From contig DCYK01000041.1 in NCBI GenBank assembly GCA_002331045.1, forward strand, positions 1-15,716: a stretch of DNA of 15,716 bases. The letters run 5' to 3'. Position numbers and translations under genes: made by a program. How positions within the stretch are numbered: the stretch's first letter is position 1; each line of letters opens with the position of its first letter. Source of the DNA: Candidatus Saccharibacteria bacterium UBA2112. GTDB lineage: Bacteria; Patescibacteriota; Saccharimonadia; Saccharimonadales; Saccharimonadaceae. Below are positions 13,411-15,716 of the stretch, one piece after another. The notes under the pieces are model-generated. The model ran no database searches and was not told the origin of the DNA. It saw only the letters and a list, made by a program, of their open reading frames with translations.

Positions 13411-13905
13411 TCAACGAATCTTAACAAAGGCTAATGAGTTCTCGTCCTCCACGTCTTTCAATAGCCATACATTATTTAAATCGAATGTCTTATTCGTGCA
13501 TTCGTATACCGGAATAACAAATTTGCCATTGTATTCGGCAGTGACATGAGGATAATAATCTTTGCCTTCCCGATCTGGGTATCTCGAAGTCATTGAACTA
13601 CCGAATTTATTCAGTATCTTCTCGTGTAGCTTTTTTATTTCATCCTGGTTATTGATATGAATAACATGTACTGGCATTCGCTCTGGCTTAATTAATTCAC
13701 CGGTATGGATTTTTATCACGTTTGTTTTGACAAAGAAACTCTTCAGTTCTTCGATAAATTGTTCTTCAGTTGTTCCATTTAGCTTGAAGCGCCTCTTTAG
13801 CGCCATTTGCGGATACCAGCCATGCGTGCCATAGTAAACGGATTCATTTTGTTCTGGCTCTTTATTAAAAAAAGTGACAATTTGATACGGATATTCCAGT
13901 TCCAT
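13411..13905 (-). CDS. 2H phosphoesterase / 2'-5' RNA ligase-like protein, first His motif lost
   Basis: 164 residues from the preferred start, cytoplasmic. The second catalytic motif of the 2H superfamily is clear: YPHVTAEYNG, His120-Val-Thr122. About 87 residues earlier YPQMALKRRFKLNG aligns with the first motif (PHxTLKRxF) but has Gln33 and Ala35 in place of His and Thr/Ser. If no other residue compensates, two-histidine catalysis would not be possible. Members act on 2',3'-cyclic or 2'-5' phosphodiesters in RNA or small nucleotides. The frame is open to 13935, but ATG 13905 lies 6 bp after TGT-TATGAT, so I start there. It is upstream of the methyltransferase on the same strand but separated by repeat copy B. 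Confidence 0.7.
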   Translation of the reverse strand: MELEYPYQIVTFFNKEPEQNESVYYGTHGWYPQMALKRRFKLNGTTEEQFIEELKSFFVKTNVIKIHTGELIKPERMPVHVIHINNQDEIKKLHEKILNKFGSSMTSRYPDREGKDYYPHVTAEYNGKFVIPVYECTNKTFDLNNVWLLKDVEDENSLAFVKIR

Positions 13906-13911
13906 GGATCC

Positions 13912-13920
13912 ATCATAACA
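13912..13920 (-). promoter_or_regulatory. extended -10 promoter of the 2H-like gene
   Basis: TGTTATGAT on the minus strand (TGn plus TATGAT), 6 bp before ATG 13905, with no SD between. This is the same architecture as at 6439-6447. Confidence 0.6.
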
Positions 13921-13968
13921 AAGAAGACCTGGCAAGACTCTAACTTTTCTAATCCGTAAAGCCTAAAC

Positions 13969-13996
13969 ATAAGACACGCCATCGGGCGTGTCTTAT
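13969..13996. terminator. terminator after tRNA-Gly
   Basis: Perfect 12-bp stem ATAAGACACGCC (13969-13980) with GGCGTGTCTTAT (13985-13996) around a 4-nt loop, 15 bp downstream of the tRNA-Gly 3' end on the minus strand. The stem base gives a short U-rich tail. Confidence 0.8.
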
Positions 13997-14010
13997 CTAT
14001 AAATCTCGTT

Positions 14011-14086
14011 TGGTGCGGGTGAAGAGACTCTAACTCTCGACCTCTTCCTTGGCAAGGAAGCGCTCTAACAACTGAGCTACACCCGC
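14011..14086 (-). tRNA. tRNA-Gly (anticodon GCC) with a U19-A56 elbow pair
   Basis: 76 nt including an encoded CCA (14011-14013). Acceptor GCGGGTG pairs with CACCCGC, discriminator A, anticodon loop TTGCCAA gives GCC. Position by position it aligns with E. coli tRNA-Gly(GCC), but the D-loop reads AGTTGTTA (G19 to T) and the T-loop TTAGAGT (C56 to A). The tertiary G19-C56 pair is thus replaced by a U-A pair. The T-stem begins with a G49-U65 wobble. G18 and T55 are retained. Confidence 0.96.
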
Positions 14087-14160
14087 TCGTCGCAGTTCAC
14101 TGCCGGATTCAGTTTCGAAACACAGTTTCAAAAGCTTCATCCTCTCGTTACTGCTCCTCT

Positions 14161-14202
14161 CAAATTTCGAAACAGAAGCAAGCTTCTTGGTTTCAAAATT
14201 TG
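14161..14202. other. imperfect hairpin in the tRNA-Gly leader region
   Basis: CAAATTT-GAAAC-GAAGC on the left pairs with GCTTC-GTTTC-AAATTTG on the right, with one mismatch and a small asymmetric bulge. It lies between the putative promoter (14229-14257) and the tRNA, so would be at the 5' end of the precursor. A related motif (GTTTCGAAAC and TTTCAAAAGCTTC) recurs at about 14112-14137. Function unknown. Confidence 0.5.
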
Positions 14203-14228
14203 GGTTAAACAGCAAAATGACTGGAATA

Positions 14229-14257
14229 ATTGTATCCTAACAGCGGTCAGATTGCAA
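14229..14257 (-). promoter_or_regulatory. promoter of tRNA-Gly with a long leader
   Basis: On the minus strand: -35 TTGCAA (14257-14252), 17 bp, -10 TACAAT (14234-14229), expected start near 14222. That gives a leader of about 136 nt before tRNA-Gly (14086). No closer promoter is visible. Confidence 0.55.
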
Positions 14258-14270
14258 CCTGAAACAAGAA

Positions 14271-14290
14271 ACACTCCCATTAGGGAGTGT
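14271..14290. terminator. hairpin terminator upstream of the tRNA-Gly promoter
   Basis: Perfect 8-bp stem ACACTCCC (14271-14278) with GGGAGTGT (14283-14290), 4-nt loop. On the minus strand it is followed by TTTCTTGTTT, a U-rich tail, so it probably blocks read-through from the dioxygenase gene. Confidence 0.65.
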
Positions 14291-14342
14291 AGTGTCTGTT
14301 TGAGAGCGGTCAGAATTCTCATTACTTATTATGCATAAAATT

Positions 14343-14368
14343 GGCTATTATGCAAGCATAGCCTTTTT
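14343..14368. terminator. terminator of the dioxygenase gene
   Basis: GGCTAT (14343-14348) pairs with ATAGCC (14358-14363), 9-nt loop. On the minus strand it follows the TAA at 14367-14369 and is followed by AATTTTAT. On the plus strand it is followed by T5. Confidence 0.75.
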
Positions 14369-15065
14369 ATTGACCGACTGGCCAATTGTCATAGGTGAAC
14401 CCCTTGTGCTGTTTGTCGGGTTCGGTACTTGCTCGGACGATGAGTGAGGTGCTACTACCTGAAGTACCATGCAGTGGTCGTATCTCCTCTTCGGACTTAT
14501 ACAATCCATGCCCACGCATGAGCAGCAGATGTCCTGGTTTTCGTGTAATAGGTTCGCCTCCTTCAATGCTGAATTGACTCTCGCCCTCAAGTGTCATGAG
14601 CGCGATGATACCCCAGAAACGCTTTTGGTCTCGATGATGGGTAATACCGACAGTGTCCGGATCATATCGGTGAAGTACCATCTCGTCAGCTTTCCATGTA
14701 TCCAGCGAGGGAAAGGTGCCAGCTAGGTCGTAGCGAATGAGGTTTTCGATAGCAATGACGAGCCCTTTTGTAGTGGGGAGTTTGTCGACCATTTCTTGAT
14801 CGCCATGTGACAACTTGAGTGCGTATGAATCATAATTTTGATGAATCTGTTTTCCGCGTGCATTTGTATGAACACTGCGATTATCGCGCCAGGTTATGCG
14901 CATCGGATCGTTTATCTCAGACTGCACGGCGCCGATGTGCTCGTTGTCGATGACCTTGCCAAAGTGAAGGACGCCAGGACCGTTAGGCCCTAAGCCATGC
15001 GCGCAGTGTTCGGTTAAAAACGGATCGGCATGAAAGGAGTACGCTGATGATTCTCGAGGTATCAT
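14367..15065 (-). CDS. AlkB-like Fe(II)/2-oxoglutarate-dependent dioxygenase
   Basis: 232 residues, cytoplasmic. The facial triad is visible as His144-x-Asp146 (THHRDQ) and a distal His199 (RPLHGTS), with Arg211 twelve residues later in the 2-oxoglutarate-binding position (LIVRAS). The double-stranded beta-helix strands WGIIALMTLEGESQFSI and PGHLLLMRG lie between, an AlkB-type or prolyl-4-hydroxylase-type order. The preceding MVLHRYDPDTVGITHH matches the AlkB pattern of an aromatic-rich loop before HxD. Nucleic-acid demethylation is possible but the substrate is unproved. ATG 15065 has no SD; TGC-TAGACT lies 6 bp upstream (leaderless). It is divergent from folP with 34 bp between the starts. 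Confidence 0.8.
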   Translation of the reverse strand: MIPRESSAYSFHADPFLTEHCAHGLGPNGPGVLHFGKVIDNEHIGAVQSEINDPMRITWRDNRSVHTNARGKQIHQNYDSYALKLSHGDQEMVDKLPTTKGLVIAIENLIRYDLAGTFPSLDTWKADEMVLHRYDPDTVGITHHRDQKRFWGIIALMTLEGESQFSIEGGEPITRKPGHLLLMRGHGLYKSEEEIRPLHGTSGSSTSLIVRASTEPDKQHKGFTYDNWPVGQ

Positions 15066-15071
15066 TGCATT

Positions 15072-15080
15072 AGTCTAGCA
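15072..15080 (-). promoter_or_regulatory. extended -10 promoter of the dioxygenase gene
   Basis: TGCTAGACT on the minus strand (TGn plus TAGACT), with its last base exactly 6 bp before ATG 15065. On the plus strand the same 34-bp gap holds TATATG/TATGAT (15091-15098) and TGT-GATGCT (15083-15091) as candidates for folP. Confidence 0.5.
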
Positions 15081-15099
15081 TATGTGATGCTATATGATT

Positions 15100-15716
15100 A
15101 TGAGATCAGTGGAATTGGTTGGTATTTTGAATGTCACTCCAGATAGTTTTAGCGATGGAGGTGCCTACGAGAATAGCGATACAGCGATAACGCATGCGGA
15201 TAAGCTTTTTTGTGATGGGGCAGCTCTTGTGGATGTCGGTGCGGAATCAACTCGCCCACATGCTACTCCACTAACTGCCGATGAAGAGTGGCGGCGTCTA
15301 GCAACAGTGCTACCGCAATTGTTGCATTGGTATCCTAACAAAATATCGCTCGATACATATCATCCAGCAACTGTTCGTAGAGCGGTGAGGTTCGGTCGGT
15401 TTATTATCAATGATGTCACCATGTTTCATGATCCGGAGATGATCACTCTTGCTGTTGAATATGGCTTGTCGTGCATTCTGAGTCATTTGCCGCAATATAC
15501 AGACAGCAATATCCAAACAGCACACGCAGGTCAGCTGATTGATGATGTAGCACAGGTAAGAGACGAACTATTGAGCAAACGAGACATGTTGGTTGAACGT
15601 GGGGTTCCGAAAGAGCGGGTTATTCTTGATCCGGGGATTGGATTTGGTAAAACGCCGCAGGCAAACTGGGAATTATTGCGGTTTGCAGCGTTAGTACCGG
15701 ACAGCGAGGTGATGAT
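15100..15716 (+). CDS. folP: dihydropteroate synthase, 5' part only
   Basis: TIM-barrel enzyme joining p-aminobenzoate to the pterin diphosphate in folate synthesis. The first 205 residues lie in the window; the 3' end is beyond it. Motifs in order: GILNVTPDSFSDGG (loop 1), VDVGAESTRP (loop 2), ISLDTYHPATVRRAV and FIINDVTMF, then VILDPGIGFGKTPQANWELL. The usual MHM motif after the fourth strand is replaced by SHL in CILSHLPQY. The start is uncertain between ATG 15100, in-frame ATG 15094 and GTG 15109; there is no SD for any of them. ATG 15100 gives the usual short lead before the first motif. The presence of folP suggests at least part of a folate pathway. Confidence 0.93.
   Translation, partial: MRSVELVGILNVTPDSFSDGGAYENSDTAITHADKLFCDGAALVDVGAESTRPHATPLTADEEWRRLATVLPQLLHWYPNKISLDTYHPATVRRAVRFGRFIINDVTMFHDPEMITLAVEYGLSCILSHLPQYTDSNIQTAHAGQLIDDVAQVRDELLSKRDMLVERGVPKERVILDPGIGFGKTPQANWELLRFAALVPDSEVM

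Noticed and set aside
14087..14345. Degenerate second tRNA or attachment site beside tRNA-Gly
   Set aside because: No cloverleaf can be drawn, no copy of the tRNA 3' end is repeated nearby, and no integrase is present.
1..15716. UGA read as glycine (SR1/Gracilibacteria code)
   Set aside because: TGA ends the hydrolase (1807) and the kinase (7727) at the expected family lengths, and the genes read through cleanly with the standard code.

Overview
The window reads as chromosomal DNA of a small-genome bacterium, most likely Candidatus Saccharibacteria (TM7) or a close Patescibacteria relative. This placement is an inference. It rests on the cell-wall operon (a MurF-type ligase with an N-terminal membrane domain followed by Ddl), moderate GC, tight packing, and TGA used as a normal stop (for example the genes ending at 1807 and 7727). 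The last point argues against the UGA-glycine lineages SR1 and Gracilibacteria. There is no prophage, IS element or CRISPR array.

Layout. The 3'-truncated rarA (minus) diverges from an alpha/beta hydrolase - murF-like - ddl operon (1046-4366), which is followed by a slipin gene with its own promoter (4398-5153). A bidirectional terminator separates the slipin gene from a tRNA-Cys/tRNA-Leu pair (minus). Next come a divergent alpha/beta hydrolase (minus) and FMN split-barrel gene (plus), a GC-rich orphan gene (minus, 7019-7357), and about 370 bp of AT-rich DNA without a convincing gene. Then a histidine kinase/response regulator pair (minus, 7727-9428) diverges from a small membrane protein - ABC ATPase - MacB-type permease operon (plus, 9561-12053). 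After that, on the minus strand, lie Nudix, methyltransferase and 2H-phosphoesterase-like genes, tRNA-Gly and an AlkB-like dioxygenase. The window ends in the 5' part of folP (plus).

How it works together. The most coherent module is 7727-12053. The 132-bp divergent control region holds two oppositely facing 17-bp boxes of the form YTTAA-N6-YTTAAG, the architecture of the PmrA/BasR box. Each box ends exactly 11 bp before a -10-like hexamer, one for the regulator and one for the transporter operon. I infer an autoregulated sensor circuit driving an export or envelope-stress ABC system in which a small Gly/Phe-rich membrane protein sits where a MacA-type adaptor would usually be.

Three further patterns stand out. 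First, most first genes of transcripts have a -10 hexamer only 6-9 bp before the start codon and no Shine-Dalgarno sequence, which indicates leaderless mRNAs; three transcripts instead have clear SD leaders. This rule relocates the starts of the methyltransferase (13317) and 2H-like (13905) genes. Second, two of the three tRNAs have coordinated changes at the universally conserved elbow contacts (19-56 in tRNA-Gly, 18-55 in tRNA-Cys). Third, a 75-bp gap-free repeat (84 percent identical) carries the promoters of both the Nudix and the methyltransferase gene.
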